This document shows, one piece after another, positions 32,853 to 41,314 of a stretch of 64,000 nt of DNA (position 1 is the stretch's first letter; each line of letters opens with the position of its first letter). The position numbers and the translations under genes were made by a program. This DNA comes from Sphingomonas sp. SUN039. Lineage in GTDB: Bacteria; Pseudomonadota; Alphaproteobacteria; Sphingomonadales; Sphingomonadaceae. The notes beneath the pieces were generated by a model. The model was not told the origin of the DNA, did not search any database, and saw nothing but the letters and a program-made list of their open reading frames with translations. Location: positions 124,001 to 188,000 of the forward strand of contig NZ_CP096972.1 of the NCBI RefSeq assembly GCF_024758725.1. Direction: 5' to 3'.

Positions 32853-33944
32853 TCAGGGCGTGGCAGGGTTCCCTGACAGCGCTCCGGCGATCCGGTCGGC
32901 GGTGCCCAGCCAGCGGCGCGCGGGCACCTCGATGAAACGGTACAGGACGAATGAAGCAGCGAGAGTGAGCGCCAGATAGAGCGCGGCAACCTCCAGCGGC
33001 ACCGCGCGCGGATCGCCGACGAAGACGATCTTGAATACCGTCCACAACAGGAAGTGCGCGAGATAGGTCGAATAGCTGATCTCGCCCAGTGCCACCGCAA
33101 TCCGCGATGACAAGGGATTATATTTTTGCGGCGAAGTTGCCGCGAGCCATGGCACCAGCGCAGTAAAGGCGAGTGGGATGGCGAAAGTCTCCCGCAGCAG
33201 ACCGGTCGTCCAGAGCGCGAGCGCGGTCGCACTGGCGAGCGCCGTGACAGCGACCATTCGCCGGTTCTGCCATTGCTGCCACAAGAGGCACATCGCGACC
33301 CCGCAACCGAATTGCGTGAGGCAGCGCCACAGGCCGAGACCGGCAATATCATGCCCCAGCAGCGCGCTGCCGCGCGACGCGAACAGCCGGTCGAGCGCGA
33401 CGATCAGTGCGAGCGCAATCCCGGTCGCAACGACAGGTGAGGGCCTTAACCGTGCGAGCGCGATCGCCGCGAAGGGAAACAGCAGATAGGCCGCCATCTC
33501 GGTCGAGATCGACCAGCTCGGGTCGTTCCACGCGATATCGCGGGTGAAGCCCCAGTTCTGGATCAACAGGACGTGCAGCGGCAATTCGTCCCAGCGATAG
33601 TGAGGTGGTACCGGCCTACCGGTCGCCTGCACGACGAGCGCGAACGCGACGGTCGCGGTTAAGATAACAACATGCAGCGGCCATACCCGCGCCACCCGCT
33701 TGCGCCAGAAATCGGGCGCAGCACCCAGTCCGTCGCGGGCAAAGCGTCCGCCCCAGGTGAGCCACAAAACGAAACCCGACAGGACGAAGAACAGGTCGAC
33801 TGCGAGATAGCCCTTGGCGAACACCGCGATCACTGGTGCGGGCAGGGCATGCGCCACGCCTTCGCGGATGTGATAGAGCACGACCAGCCAGGCCGCGATG
33901 CCGCGCACGCCGGTCAGGGCGTCGAGCTGGCGCGTCCCGCTCAT
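32853..33944 (-). CDS. Acyltransferase 3 (OafA/YrhL-type) membrane protein
   Basis: This 363-residue protein has about ten transmembrane helices. The family signature is at the N-terminus: LDALTGVRGIAAWLVVLYH, with Arg and His in the positions used for acyl transfer, then FFVLSGFVL. Members O-acetylate or acylate polysaccharides, lipids or antibiotics at the membrane. The ATG at 33944 overlaps the stop of the O-ligase gene (ATGA), so it is co-translated with the exosortase-A-associated glycan genes and probably decorates that glycan. Confidence 0.9.
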   Translation of the reverse strand: MSGTRQLDALTGVRGIAAWLVVLYHIREGVAHALPAPVIAVFAKGYLAVDLFFVLSGFVLWLTWGGRFARDGLGAAPDFWRKRVARVWPLHVVILTATVAFALVVQATGRPVPPHYRWDELPLHVLLIQNWGFTRDIAWNDPSWSISTEMAAYLLFPFAAIALARLRPSPVVATGIALALIVALDRLFASRGSALLGHDIAGLGLWRCLTQFGCGVAMCLLWQQWQNRRMVAVTALASATALALWTTGLLRETFAIPLAFTALVPWLAATSPQKYNPLSSRIAVALGEISYSTYLAHFLLWTVFKIVFVGDPRAVPLEVAALYLALTLAASFVLYRFIEVPARRWLGTADRIAGALSGNPATP

Positions 33945-35287
33945 TGCGCGGCAGCCCATCCTCCGGCCCGATGAGTCGGCGCGGGGGCCACGACATAGCG
34001 CCGCGCGTAGGTCGACAGGCCGATCTGCAAGCCGATCAGCATGAAGACGAACGGCTGGAATGCAATGCCGATGAACAGCGCCCCGACAAGGTAGATGACA
34101 TGCGCCTGGAACAATGCACCCGCGAGGCCCGACACCCATTCGGCCTCAGCCATTTTCTTCGTCCGTGCGCGCAGCCGCTCCATGCTGAAAAGTCCGCCCA
34201 GGTGTATGGCTAGCCAGATCAGCAGCCCTGGATAGCCTTGCTCGCCGAGCATTTCGAAATAGGCGCTGTGATAGGCGCGGGCCTGGTCGTACTCGACCGA
34301 CTGCGTCACATCGGTCTGCCCGCCGACGCTTTCGGTGCTGGTCTTGTCGATCCGCAACTTGTTGCCGCGGAATGCATCGAAGCCGCCACCCCAGGGGTGA
34401 TCGCGGGCATAGTCGATGGTCCATTTCCAGACCGCGATACGCGTCGAGGCCGAGCTGTCGGCCTTGTACCCCTGAATCGTGTCCATGCGCTTGGTATAGC
34501 TTTCGGGCAGGTTGGGGATGGCGATGGCGAGCCCTGCCGCGACCAGCCCGAGATACAGCATCCGCCGCTTCGTATGGCGCAGCATCAGCACGCCGAGCAC
34601 GCCGATGCAGATCAATCCGGTGCGCGCCTGCGTCCCGACCGGGATCAGCAGGCAGGCAAAGATCAGCGCACCCGCAAACACCCGCACCCGCCAGTCGGGC
34701 GGATAGATCGTGCCGTATCTGGTCAACCACAGGATGACCGGTACGATAGCGACGGCGATGCAGGCGAGCGTGCTGCCCTCGTACAGGCCGTTGTTTTGCG
34801 ACACCATCAGGTTGAGCACGCCATAGCCACCGCCGGACGCCAGCGTCTTGATCCCGCCGACGATGATGATCGACGCGGCGCACAACACCATGAACAGCGC
34901 GAGCGCCTCGATCCGCAACTTGGTGCGGAGTGTCAGTGGCAGGAAGATTGCAAAGATCAGCGCCTTCCACACCCAGTCCCATTTGGCGAGAGCCTCGAGT
35001 GGGAAATCGGCGACACTGGTCGTGACGCCGCAGTAGATCAGCAACAGGAACAGCAGCGCCTGGCGCGGCGCAATCGTCAGGCCGCGCTTGTCGTCTGCGG
35101 CCGCCCAGCCGAGGAAGGCAAGGAGGAAAGCGATCAGCGACACCTGCACGCTGTTGAGCAGCCAATAGGTCAGGCGCTGTGGCGAGACGATATCGACATA
35201 GGCATAGACCAGCACGAACAGGAACGGCCGCCGGAACCCGAGACCGATGAACGCAAGCAGAAACGCGACAAAGGCGAGGTCGCGCAT
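33941..35287 (-). CDS. O-antigen ligase-like protein, exosortase A-associated type
   Basis: This 448-residue polytopic membrane protein has about twelve helices and the Wzy/WaaL-type large periplasmic loop in the second half (YARDHPWGGGFDAFRGN through YHSAYFEMLGEQGYPG). The overall sequence looks like the putative O-glycosylation ligase linked to exosortase A / PEP-CTERM systems. It would attach or polymerise glycan on the periplasmic side. Its ATG follows the stop of a 46-codon ORF with no gap (TAGATG), and its own stop overlaps the acyltransferase start. Exosortase itself is not in the window. Confidence 0.85.
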   Translation of the reverse strand: MRDLAFVAFLLAFIGLGFRRPFLFVLVYAYVDIVSPQRLTYWLLNSVQVSLIAFLLAFLGWAAADDKRGLTIAPRQALLFLLLIYCGVTTSVADFPLEALAKWDWVWKALIFAIFLPLTLRTKLRIEALALFMVLCAASIIIVGGIKTLASGGGYGVLNLMVSQNNGLYEGSTLACIAVAIVPVILWLTRYGTIYPPDWRVRVFAGALIFACLLIPVGTQARTGLICIGVLGVLMLRHTKRRMLYLGLVAAGLAIAIPNLPESYTKRMDTIQGYKADSSASTRIAVWKWTIDYARDHPWGGGFDAFRGNKLRIDKTSTESVGGQTDVTQSVEYDQARAYHSAYFEMLGEQGYPGLLIWLAIHLGGLFSMERLRARTKKMAEAEWVSGLAGALFQAHVIYLVGALFIGIAFQPFVFMLIGLQIGLSTYARRYVVAPAPTHRAGGWAAAQ

Positions 35288-35428
35288 CTATTTGTCGCTC
35301 TTGTTTCTGGCCCAGCCGCGCTTTTCGGTCTGCCCGTCCTCGCGGTCGAGGTCGGGGCGGTTGTAAAGCCGCCACGCCGCGTAGAACAGCAGGGCATGCG
35401 TCAGGGCCAGCGAGAAAGTGTCGATCAT
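35288..35428 (-). CDS. Small single-helix membrane protein in exosortase-A glycan operon
   Basis: This 46-residue ORF starts MIDTFSLALTHALLFYAAWR and ends in a highly charged tail rich in Asp, Arg, Glu and Lys. The first ~20 residues form one short hydrophobic helix, so it is probably a small bitopic inner-membrane protein. Its TAG stop directly abuts the ATG of the O-ligase gene, which suggests translational coupling and a shared function. I know of no named family. Support comes from position, the helix-plus-charged-tail design and GC-rich codon choice; no clear Shine-Dalgarno is visible. Confidence 0.6.
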   Translation of the reverse strand: MIDTFSLALTHALLFYAAWRLYNRPDLDREDGQTEKRGWARNKSDK

Positions 35429-35511
35429 TGTTGCGTCTTGCCTTGTCTGGCCCTGTCCTAGCCGAATGCGGTTGACGCCACATTAAGTTTGGGTGTGGCA
35501 GGGAAATTGCG

Positions 35512-36714
35512 ATGCGTATCCTCCACGTTCTCGACCACAGCCTGCCGCTACACAGCGGCTACACCTTCCGCACCCGCGCGATCCTGAAGGCGCAGGTCGC
35601 GCGCGGATGGGACGTGATGGGGGTTACGGGCTGGCGGCATTTCGCCGAGGGGCCGGACCCCGAAACCGCCGACGGCCTGACTTTCGGGCGGACGGCGAAA
35701 GGGCGGGGTGCACCTGCGCCGCTGGGAGAGCTGCTGGAGGTCAATAGTTTTTCGCGGCGGATCGCCACCGCCATCGAGAGCTTCAAGCCCGATATCGTCC
35801 ATGCCCATTCGCCGGTGCTCGATGCGCTGGCGGCGCTCAATGCGGTCAAGGCGTGGAAGCTGCCGCTGGTTTATGAAATCCGCGCTTTCTGGGAGGACGC
35901 GGCGGTCGGCAATGGCACCGGGACCGAGGGCAGCGTACGCTATCGTGCGACCAAAGCGCTCGAAACCTGGGCAGTGAAACGCGCCGATGCGGTGGCGGTG
36001 ATCTGCGAGGGCCTGCGTGGCGATCTGATCGAGCGGGGAATCGCTGCCGACAAGATCGTGGTGTCGCCCAACGGCGTCGACCTGACTCTGTTCGGCGCGC
36101 CCGTCCCGCCCGATCCCGCGCTCGCTGCCGAACTCGGTCTGACCGGGGCCGAAGTGGTCGGCTATATCGGCAGCTTCTACGATTATGAGGGGATCGACGA
36201 CCTGATCGCGGCGATGCCCGCGCTGGTGACGCAGCGGCCGCTCGCCAAGCTGTTGCTGGTCGGCGGCGGGCCGATGGAGGCCGCGTTGCGCGCACAGGCC
36301 GCCGCGTCGCCGGTTGCCGACCGCATCGTTTTCGTCGGGCGCGTGTCGCATGAGCGGGTCGAGGATTATTACGCGCTCACCGATGTCCTCGCCTATCCGC
36401 GCAAGAAGATGCGGCTGACCGATCTCGTTACCCCGCTGAAACCGCTCGAAGCGATGGCGCAGCGGCGGCTGGTCGCGGCGTCGGACGTCGGCGGTCACCG
36501 CGAACTCATCGAGGACGGGGTTACCGGTACGTTGTTTACGGCGGACGAGCCGGCGGCAGCGGCAGCAGCGCTGGCGGCCGTCTTTGCCGACCGCCCGAAC
36601 TGGGAAGCGCGGCGTGATCGCGCGCGGGCGTTCGTTGAAGCCAAACGCAACTGGGCCTCGAACATTTCGCGTTACGAACCTGTTTACCAAAAGCTATTAG
36701 CACGGCGCGGGTAA
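35512..36714 (+). CDS. Glycosyltransferase, exosortase A-associated (GT4)
   Basis: This 400-residue cytoplasmic glycosyltransferase begins with MRILHVLDHSLPLHSGYTFR, the start typical of the PEP-CTERM/exosortase A-associated glycosyltransferase family. The GT-B fold is complete, with a C-terminal nucleotide-sugar-binding half containing VGGGPME and the E-x7-E-like segment around PLKPLEAMA. It adds a sugar to the lipid-linked glycan. It is divergent from the O-ligase unit across 83 bp, so the two may be co-regulated from one intergenic region. Confidence 0.88.
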   Translation: MRILHVLDHSLPLHSGYTFRTRAILKAQVARGWDVMGVTGWRHFAEGPDPETADGLTFGRTAKGRGAPAPLGELLEVNSFSRRIATAIESFKPDIVHAHSPVLDALAALNAVKAWKLPLVYEIRAFWEDAAVGNGTGTEGSVRYRATKALETWAVKRADAVAVICEGLRGDLIERGIAADKIVVSPNGVDLTLFGAPVPPDPALAAELGLTGAEVVGYIGSFYDYEGIDDLIAAMPALVTQRPLAKLLLVGGGPMEAALRAQAAASPVADRIVFVGRVSHERVEDYYALTDVLAYPRKKMRLTDLVTPLKPLEAMAQRRLVAASDVGGHRELIEDGVTGTLFTADEPAAAAAALAAVFADRPNWEARRDRARAFVEAKRNWASNISRYEPVYQKLLARRG

Positions 36715-36728
36715 CAAGGACCGCGTCT

Positions 36729-37616
36729 ATGGCCAAACGCCGCAATTTCATCGACCGTCTGCCGCTCGCGCCGGTGTTCGCGCTCCTTTTCGGGACGGCG
36801 GTCGCCATCGTCATCGCCGCGATGCCGCAGTGGCGGTTCGAACAGGCCGTGGGCGCGACGGGCCTCGGTTCGGTGCTGTCGGTCGCGGTGCCGCCGCTCG
36901 GGCTGAAGGCGCGGCTGCTTGCGGTCATGCTCGGCTTTGCGCTGGTCGCGACGCTGGTCTGGCTGGCGGCAACGCTCGTCCAGCGCCTGATCGACGGGCC
37001 GAAGCCGCGTGTCGATGACGATGCGGATGACGAGCTCGATCTCGGTGCCTATATCGATACCCTACCGCCGGTCGATGCGCCGCGTCGCCCGATTTTTGCC
37101 GACCGCGAACTCGGTGCGCCGTTCATGTCGGACGAGGCGCTAGCGACGGCGCCCGCGCTGCCGCTGGTTCTGACGCCACCCGAACCGGTAACCGAACCGG
37201 AACAGGAATTGGCACTCGAAGCGCCTGAAGTCGAACCCGAGCCTGCACTTGTTCTCGATGCACCCGAAGAGACTGTCCCGGTCGCTCCCGAACCCGCCGT
37301 GCCGCAGATGGACGTCGACCCCGCACTCGAAGCGCCGCTCGACATCGCCGAATTCGACTTGCCGCCGGTCGCCGACGCACGCGAGCCGATTTCGGACGAA
37401 AGCAGCATCGATACGCTGATCCGCCGTCTGGAAGCCGGGATGGCGCGTCGCGCGGGACCGCCGCCGCCCAATCCGCCGGCCGCTGCGGCCAACCCGCTGA
37501 GCGCGATGCGCGACATGATGGGCATTGCCCGCGAGCCCGAAGCGCAGAACGACATAGGCTCGGCCCGTGCGCTCGACACGCTTCAACGCCTTGCCGCGCG
37601 CCGCATGGCGGGTTGA
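36729..37616 (+). CDS. Membrane protein with acidic proline-rich cytoplasmic tail, unknown function
   Basis: This 295-residue protein has two transmembrane helices (about residues 11-32 and 57-82). A long acidic stretch (about 95-225) is full of Glu, Pro, Ala and Val, including repeated E-P-E units, and the C-terminal ~70 residues contain SIDTLIRRLEAGMARR. The acidic region is probably disordered. No family was recognised, though proteins of this shape occur in sphingomonads. It follows the exosortase-associated glycosyltransferase by 14 bp and may be in the same operon. It abuts the end of the convergent small gene at 37617. Confidence 0.7.
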   Translation: MAKRRNFIDRLPLAPVFALLFGTAVAIVIAAMPQWRFEQAVGATGLGSVLSVAVPPLGLKARLLAVMLGFALVATLVWLAATLVQRLIDGPKPRVDDDADDELDLGAYIDTLPPVDAPRRPIFADRELGAPFMSDEALATAPALPLVLTPPEPVTEPEQELALEAPEVEPEPALVLDAPEETVPVAPEPAVPQMDVDPALEAPLDIAEFDLPPVADAREPISDESSIDTLIRRLEAGMARRAGPPPPNPPAAAANPLSAMRDMMGIAREPEAQNDIGSARALDTLQRLAARRMAG

Positions 37617-37901
37617 TCAGGCGTCGATCGTCAGCGCTTCGACGCTAATCCGTCGCGGGTCTTCGTCCCCGGCTTCGACCACCGCCACATCGGCGACAAA
37701 GCCGCGCGGCAGGGAAATCTCCACCTCGCCGATTCGGCGCGCGAACGCCGCGATATCGGGGGATGCCTCGGTCTCCACCCGCAAGCGATGGCGCTCGCCC
37801 GAAAAGGTCGCACTGAACCACGGCGTTGCGGTGTGCGACACGAGATATATAGGCCCGAGCTGCACCGCGAAGGCCGCCAGCAATGCGCTCTCAACGCTCA
37901 T
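37617..37901 (-). CDS. Small protein of unknown function
   Basis: This 94-residue protein starts MSVESALLAAFAVQLGP. It is a soluble alpha/beta-looking sequence without motifs I recognise. The ATG at 37901 overlaps the stop of the 57-codon ORF upstream (ATGA), with AGAAGGA about 9 bases before it; an in-frame ATG at 37910 lacks spacing for a ribosome site. It shares a tiny operon with that ORF and diverges from an S24-family repressor. Confidence 0.7.
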   Translation of the reverse strand: MSVESALLAAFAVQLGPIYLVSHTATPWFSATFSGERHRLRVETEASPDIAAFARRIGEVEISLPRGFVADVAVVEAGDEDPRRISVEALTIDA

Positions 37902-38071
37902 CGCCCGCATCCTTCTATATACGCCGTCACCCGCCGCAACAGCCGGTCGCCGACCGTGCGCCCGCGCCGCAGGTCGTGCACGAAGCGGGGATCGCGCGCG
38001 GCCTCGCGCCCGAAACGGGTCGGGGGCGTGCCGGTGCGACGCAAATGGGTTTCGACAAGAGTCAGCAACAT
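37898..38071 (-). CDS. Small basic protein, divergent partner of S24 repressor
   Basis: This 57-residue ORF starts MLLTLVETHLRRTGTPPTRF and contains GREAARDPRFVHDLRRGR, a basic helix-rich pattern that could fold as a small helix-turn-helix. Very similar short proteins are familiar from sphingomonad genomes next to S24-type regulators, although I cannot name a family. It overlaps the next gene by 4 bp (ATGA), which supports translation. Its promoter must lie within the divergent 94-bp region that carries three repeat operators. Confidence 0.7.
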   Translation of the reverse strand: MLLTLVETHLRRTGTPPTRFGREAARDPRFVHDLRRGRTVGDRLLRRVTAYIEGCGR

Positions 38072-38103
38072 CGGGGTGCTCCAAAGTTTGATTCGCTAGG
38101 CAC

Positions 38104-38160
38104 TTTCCTATTTCAAAGGGATTTTCCTACTTGTCTAGGGGTTTTCCTATCACTATAGGA
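38104..38160. promoter_or_regulatory. Triple operator-like repeats upstream of S24 repressor
   Basis: TTTCCTA occurs at 38104-38110, 38123-38129 and 38143-38149, spaced 19 and 20 bp apart, about two helical turns. Each is followed by a partial dyad partner; the third is a clean TCCTAT-CACT-ATAGGA, and the second reads TCCTAC-TTGT-CTAGGG. The last dyad includes the Shine-Dalgarno of the repressor gene. The pattern fits an autoregulatory operator for the adjacent dimeric repressor. Confidence 0.7.
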
Positions 38161-38165
38161 GATTC

Positions 38166-38822
38166 ATGACCGATGCCCGTACCGCGCTCGACCAGCTGAT
38201 CCGCGACCGGGGCGAGGACTATGCCTCGCTATCGCGGCTGCTCGGGCGCAACGCTGCCTATATCCAGCAGTTCATCCGGCGCGGCACGCCGCGCAAGCTC
38301 GACGAGGAGGACCGGCGGACGCTCGCGCGCTACTTTCGCGTCGACGAGGCGGTGTTGGGCGGGCCGCGCACCCCTGTCATCGCCAAGCCGCAATCACGGC
38401 GCGGGGCCGATTTCGTCCGTATCCCCCGCCTTGCTATCGGTGCATCGGCAGGGCCGGGTGCGCTCGATACCGAGGATGCCGCGGCCGGCGAATTCGTCCT
38501 CGACGCCCGTTCGGTCCGGGCACTGGGCGATGCGGGCATGCTCTCGATGATCCAGGTCAGCGGCGATTCGATGGAGCCGACCCTGGGCGACAGCGACGAC
38601 ATTTTGGTCGACCGCAGCGATGCCGCCGAGCGGGTGCGCGACGGCATCTACGTCCTGCGCTTCGACGATGCGCTCAATGTGAAGCGCATCGCGATGAACC
38701 CCGAAGGTCGCCGCTTCACCGTCCGCAGCGACAATCCCGCCTATCCGTCATGGCCCGATTGCGATCCGGCGCGGATCGACATCATCGGGCGGGTGGTATG
38801 GGTCGGGAGAAGGGTGCGTTAG
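38166..38822 (+). CDS. S24-family (LexA/CI-like) repressor with N-terminal HTH
   Basis: This 218-residue protein combines an N-terminal helix-turn-helix-like region (about residues 5-62, with SLSRLLGRNAAYIQQFI) and a C-terminal S24 peptidase domain (about 95-218). The serine-lysine dyad is Ser135 (VSGDSMEP) and Lys173 (NVKRIA). A possible self-cleavage region is around residues 90-97 (AIGASAGP), but there is no textbook Ala-Gly site in the usual place. Related proteins respond to DNA damage or to metabolic stress. It is divergent from the 57-codon ORF with a triple repeat operator between. AGGAG is just before the ATG. Confidence 0.87.
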   Translation: MTDARTALDQLIRDRGEDYASLSRLLGRNAAYIQQFIRRGTPRKLDEEDRRTLARYFRVDEAVLGGPRTPVIAKPQSRRGADFVRIPRLAIGASAGPGALDTEDAAAGEFVLDARSVRALGDAGMLSMIQVSGDSMEPTLGDSDDILVDRSDAAERVRDGIYVLRFDDALNVKRIAMNPEGRRFTVRSDNPAYPSWPDCDPARIDIIGRVVWVGRRVR

Positions 38823-38823
38823 C

Positions 38824-40011
38824 CTATTCTCTCGCCAGCCCTTCGACTTTCGCCAGATCGACCCCCGCGACCGCCGCTTTCAGCACATCGATGGACGCTG
38901 CGTGTCCTTCGGCCTGGACCATTACCCGGTCGCCGACGATGGTGCCGTAGCTGCCGCGCTTGTCGGCGGTGTCGAACTTTTCGGTCGTCATCCGCCCGTC
39001 GACCTTGCCGACCTTTTCGTAGCTGGTGCCTTCCTGTTTCGACGACTGGACGTTGAGCGCCCCGCCAAGCGCGGCAAGGCCGCCCATGGCGCCCATGTCG
39101 GTCACCGACAGCTTGATCTCGCTGTCGCCCGATCCGTAGCGCGCCTCGGCATTCGACCCGGCAATCCCTGCCGCGCCGCCCGACTGGCTTTCGATCGAGG
39201 TGCGCGCCAAGCCGTTGAGTGTCGCCGGGAGCAAGCCTTGCAGCACATCGGGCGCGATAGCGGGCGCGGCCTGGCCCGACTTCATGCGTTCGGCCGCCGC
39301 TTCCATTTTCTTGGTCGCTTCGTCGAGCTTGCCCATGTCGAGCGATCCTCCGCCCGGCATGTTGACCGTACCCGATACCGTGCCCGCACTCGACACCAGC
39401 CCGCCGCCGCCGAACAGCAGCGCAACGGGCGCGGTGATCAGGCCGACCGCGAGCGAGGCGACGACCAGGCACAGCACGACCACCGCCGTATAGCCGACCG
39501 CCTTGTCCTCGGGTGCCTTCATCAGCACCGGCAGCCCGAGATAGATCAGGTAGAGCGAGTAAAGTCCGCCGATGATGCCGAGCAGACCCAGCATCGGCAT
39601 CAACCCGAAGATACCCGCAACCCAGCTCGCCGTTGCGCCATAGGCCGCGACCTTGAACGCAGAGAGCCGGTTCTTGGTGCCGCCGAACTGCGGCGCGAGC
39701 GCCTCGATCACCAGGGCCATGACATAGACCATGACCAGAGTCAGCGCGTAGCCGACGAGCGCCGTCACGATGCTGCTGAGCAATGTCGGGCGATAGACGA
39801 TGCCGAACGCGCCATGCCCGAACATTTGCCCGCCGATCAGCGAGGCAACCGGGCCGATGGCCGCGAGCGGAATGACATGGCTTTTGTAGATATCGGCAAT
39901 CGTCGACGGCTCGGCGTCGATGCGCGGCCATTCGGTCTTCGGCGTCAGCAGGATGTTCTTCACCCGCCCGATAAGGCTGTTGCCCGCCGGTCCCGGTCCT
40001 AAATCGCTCAT
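38824..40011 (-). CDS. Yip1-domain membrane protein
   Basis: This 395-residue protein has a short N-terminus (GRVKNILLTPKTEWPRI) typical of bacterial Yip1-family proteins, followed by five hydrophobic helices (about residues 45-245). A C-terminal soluble part rich in Met, Gly, Ser and Lys carries amphipathic helices (about 260-395). The last 60 residues form a beta-like domain with repeated Asp/Gly turns. The cellular role of bacterial Yip1 proteins is not established. It converges with the S24 repressor gene with only 1 bp between them. Confidence 0.82.
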   Translation of the reverse strand: MSDLGPGPAGNSLIGRVKNILLTPKTEWPRIDAEPSTIADIYKSHVIPLAAIGPVASLIGGQMFGHGAFGIVYRPTLLSSIVTALVGYALTLVMVYVMALVIEALAPQFGGTKNRLSAFKVAAYGATASWVAGIFGLMPMLGLLGIIGGLYSLYLIYLGLPVLMKAPEDKAVGYTAVVVLCLVVASLAVGLITAPVALLFGGGGLVSSAGTVSGTVNMPGGGSLDMGKLDEATKKMEAAAERMKSGQAAPAIAPDVLQGLLPATLNGLARTSIESQSGGAAGIAGSNAEARYGSGDSEIKLSVTDMGAMGGLAALGGALNVQSSKQEGTSYEKVGKVDGRMTTEKFDTADKRGSYGTIVGDRVMVQAEGHAASIDVLKAAVAGVDLAKVEGLARE

Positions 40012-40070
40012 GATCTTTCCCCTCTTGACGAGAATCGGGGCCGGGTCCGTTCCAGCAGGGCGCGACCCCC

Positions 40071-40484
40071 TTATTTCTCGAACCCCCGGGCCTTACCCCA
40101 GCTCCGCGCCGCTGTGTAGCCCAGATAGCCGGTACCGAAGAGCGCCCACATCGATTCGGGGATTGCGGCGAGGTAGGCAGTCATGCCCGCCGCGACGTTC
40201 GTTGCCATTTTCGGCTGGACCGCCGCGATCAGGCCCATCGGGATCGCCCACAGGATCATCGCGTACATGACATAGAGGAACGAGGGGCGCGCGCGGCTCG
40301 TCCAGGGGTCGGGGCTTTCGGCCTCGGCCACGATGGCGGACAACTGCGTGCGGAGCGTTTCCATGTCCTGCGACCCCTGCATCTTGAGCAGTTCGAGCTT
40401 GGCCGCATCGCGGGCGCGGGGATCGGGAATGATCTTGTCGATCAGGCCCGCAATCGGGGCGAACAGCGATTCGATGATGGGCAT
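40071..40484 (-). CDS. Holin of the 3-TM, gene-transfer-release type
   Basis: This 137-residue protein has an amphipathic N-terminus (SLFAPIAGLIDKIIPDP), a helical linker with a regular Leu/Lys/Glu pattern, and three hydrophobic segments (about residues 70-90, 95-112 and 112-130). The DPWTSRARPSF-LYVMY and GTGYLGYTAARSWGK segments are those of the holin family associated with gene transfer agents. It would open the inner membrane to let an endolysin out. It lies 66 bp downstream of a GH108 lysozyme gene on the same strand, forming a lysis pair without any capsid genes nearby. Confidence 0.83.
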   Translation of the reverse strand: MPIIESLFAPIAGLIDKIIPDPRARDAAKLELLKMQGSQDMETLRTQLSAIVAEAESPDPWTSRARPSFLYVMYAMILWAIPMGLIAAVQPKMATNVAAGMTAYLAAIPESMWALFGTGYLGYTAARSWGKARGFEK

Positions 40485-40550
40485 GTCTTTTCTCCAAAGG
40501 TCACAAAGGTCACACTTAAAACGGCGCGGCGCCCCGTTCGGGAGGGGGCG

Positions 40551-41090
40551 TCAGCCGAGGCGATTGGCCAGCCAGCCGTACAGAAACGCCTCATTGGCGG
40601 GTCGGCGTTCGGCGAGGTCGAGGTAGCGTTCGCCCTGCAATGCCTCGAGCGCCTTCATCAGCACGCTTTCGCCGTGCGGTTTACGGCGCGCGAGGAAGGC
40701 AGTGAGAGCCGCCTGGGTTGCATCGTCGATGCGCGGACCCGGCACGATGTCGGGGTAGTCCGCCGCGCCGCGATTGAGTGCGTTGAGCGCGCGCTGCAGG
40801 AACGACACCGCGACTGCCGGTCCCATGTTGACGCCGGTGTCGAACAATTCCGCCGCGACATCGGGGGCCGCGTCAGCAATGCGGTCGAAGCCGGGGCGCA
40901 CCCAATAAATGCGGCGATAGATCGCGACCGCCTCGTCGCGGGGAAAGACGCGCATCTCGCCGTGATAGCCATGTGCGCGGGCAACCGCCTCGGTAATCCC
41001 CCAGCGTGTCGCGCCGCCGCGGTCGGCGGGGTGGTCGCTAAAGCCGCCCTCGCGACCGATGACGGCGTCGATGAGCTCGTCGATATCCAT
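40551..41090 (-). CDS. GH108 lysozyme (phage/GTA-type endolysin)
   Basis: This 179-residue protein begins with IGREGGFSDHPADRGGATRWGIT, which contains the EGG catalytic motif and DxGGxTxxGI stretch of glycoside hydrolase family 108 muramidases. A peptidoglycan-binding-like C-terminal half follows (about residues 110-179). It cuts the glycan strands of peptidoglycan. There is no signal peptide, so it needs the downstream holin. The ATG at 41090 is the sensible start; a longer frame runs into the intergenic repeat. It lies 225 bp from a tRNA-Pro gene. Confidence 0.87.
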   Translation of the reverse strand: MDIDELIDAVIGREGGFSDHPADRGGATRWGITEAVARAHGYHGEMRVFPRDEAVAIYRRIYWVRPGFDRIADAAPDVAAELFDTGVNMGPAVAVSFLQRALNALNRGAADYPDIVPGPRIDDATQAALTAFLARRKPHGESVLMKALEALQGERYLDLAERRPANEAFLYGWLANRLG

Positions 41091-41170
41091 GGCAACTAAC
41101 CTTCTGCTTTGCCGAGTCGTTCGGAACATAACCAGAACGGTTAGGTGTAGGAAAGAGGCAAGGCGCAATA

Positions 41171-41252
41171 ATTTTGGCGAAACTAAAATTGGGCGCACCG
41201 CGAGGCCTCCGACGGCCTCGCGCGGGCGAGGACGGACGGCGTGGCATTGCCA
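41171..41252. repeat. Modular hairpin repeat, copy B (degenerate)
   Basis: An AT-rich stem ATTTT/AAAAT (about 41171-41190) is followed by CGGCCTCGC-GCGGGCGAGGAC (about 41213-41232), ACGGACGGC and a GTGGCATTGCCAC hairpin (41240-41252). The order of parts matches copies A and C, but the spacing and several bases differ. It lies between the GH108 lysozyme gene and tRNA-Pro. Confidence 0.5.
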
Positions 41253-41314
41253 CGATGAAGACGAGACTCGCTGTTGCCAATCCTTGCGTGCTTGCCTAAA
41301 CGCCGCGCCTCGGT

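Noticed and set aside
35496-35510. TGGCAGGGAAATTGC, a near-consensus sigma-54 box before the exosortase-associated glycosyltransferase
   Set aside because: It ends one base before the start codon, so the transcript would start inside the conserved N-terminus. No activator dyad TTGCAAAATGCAA is upstream.
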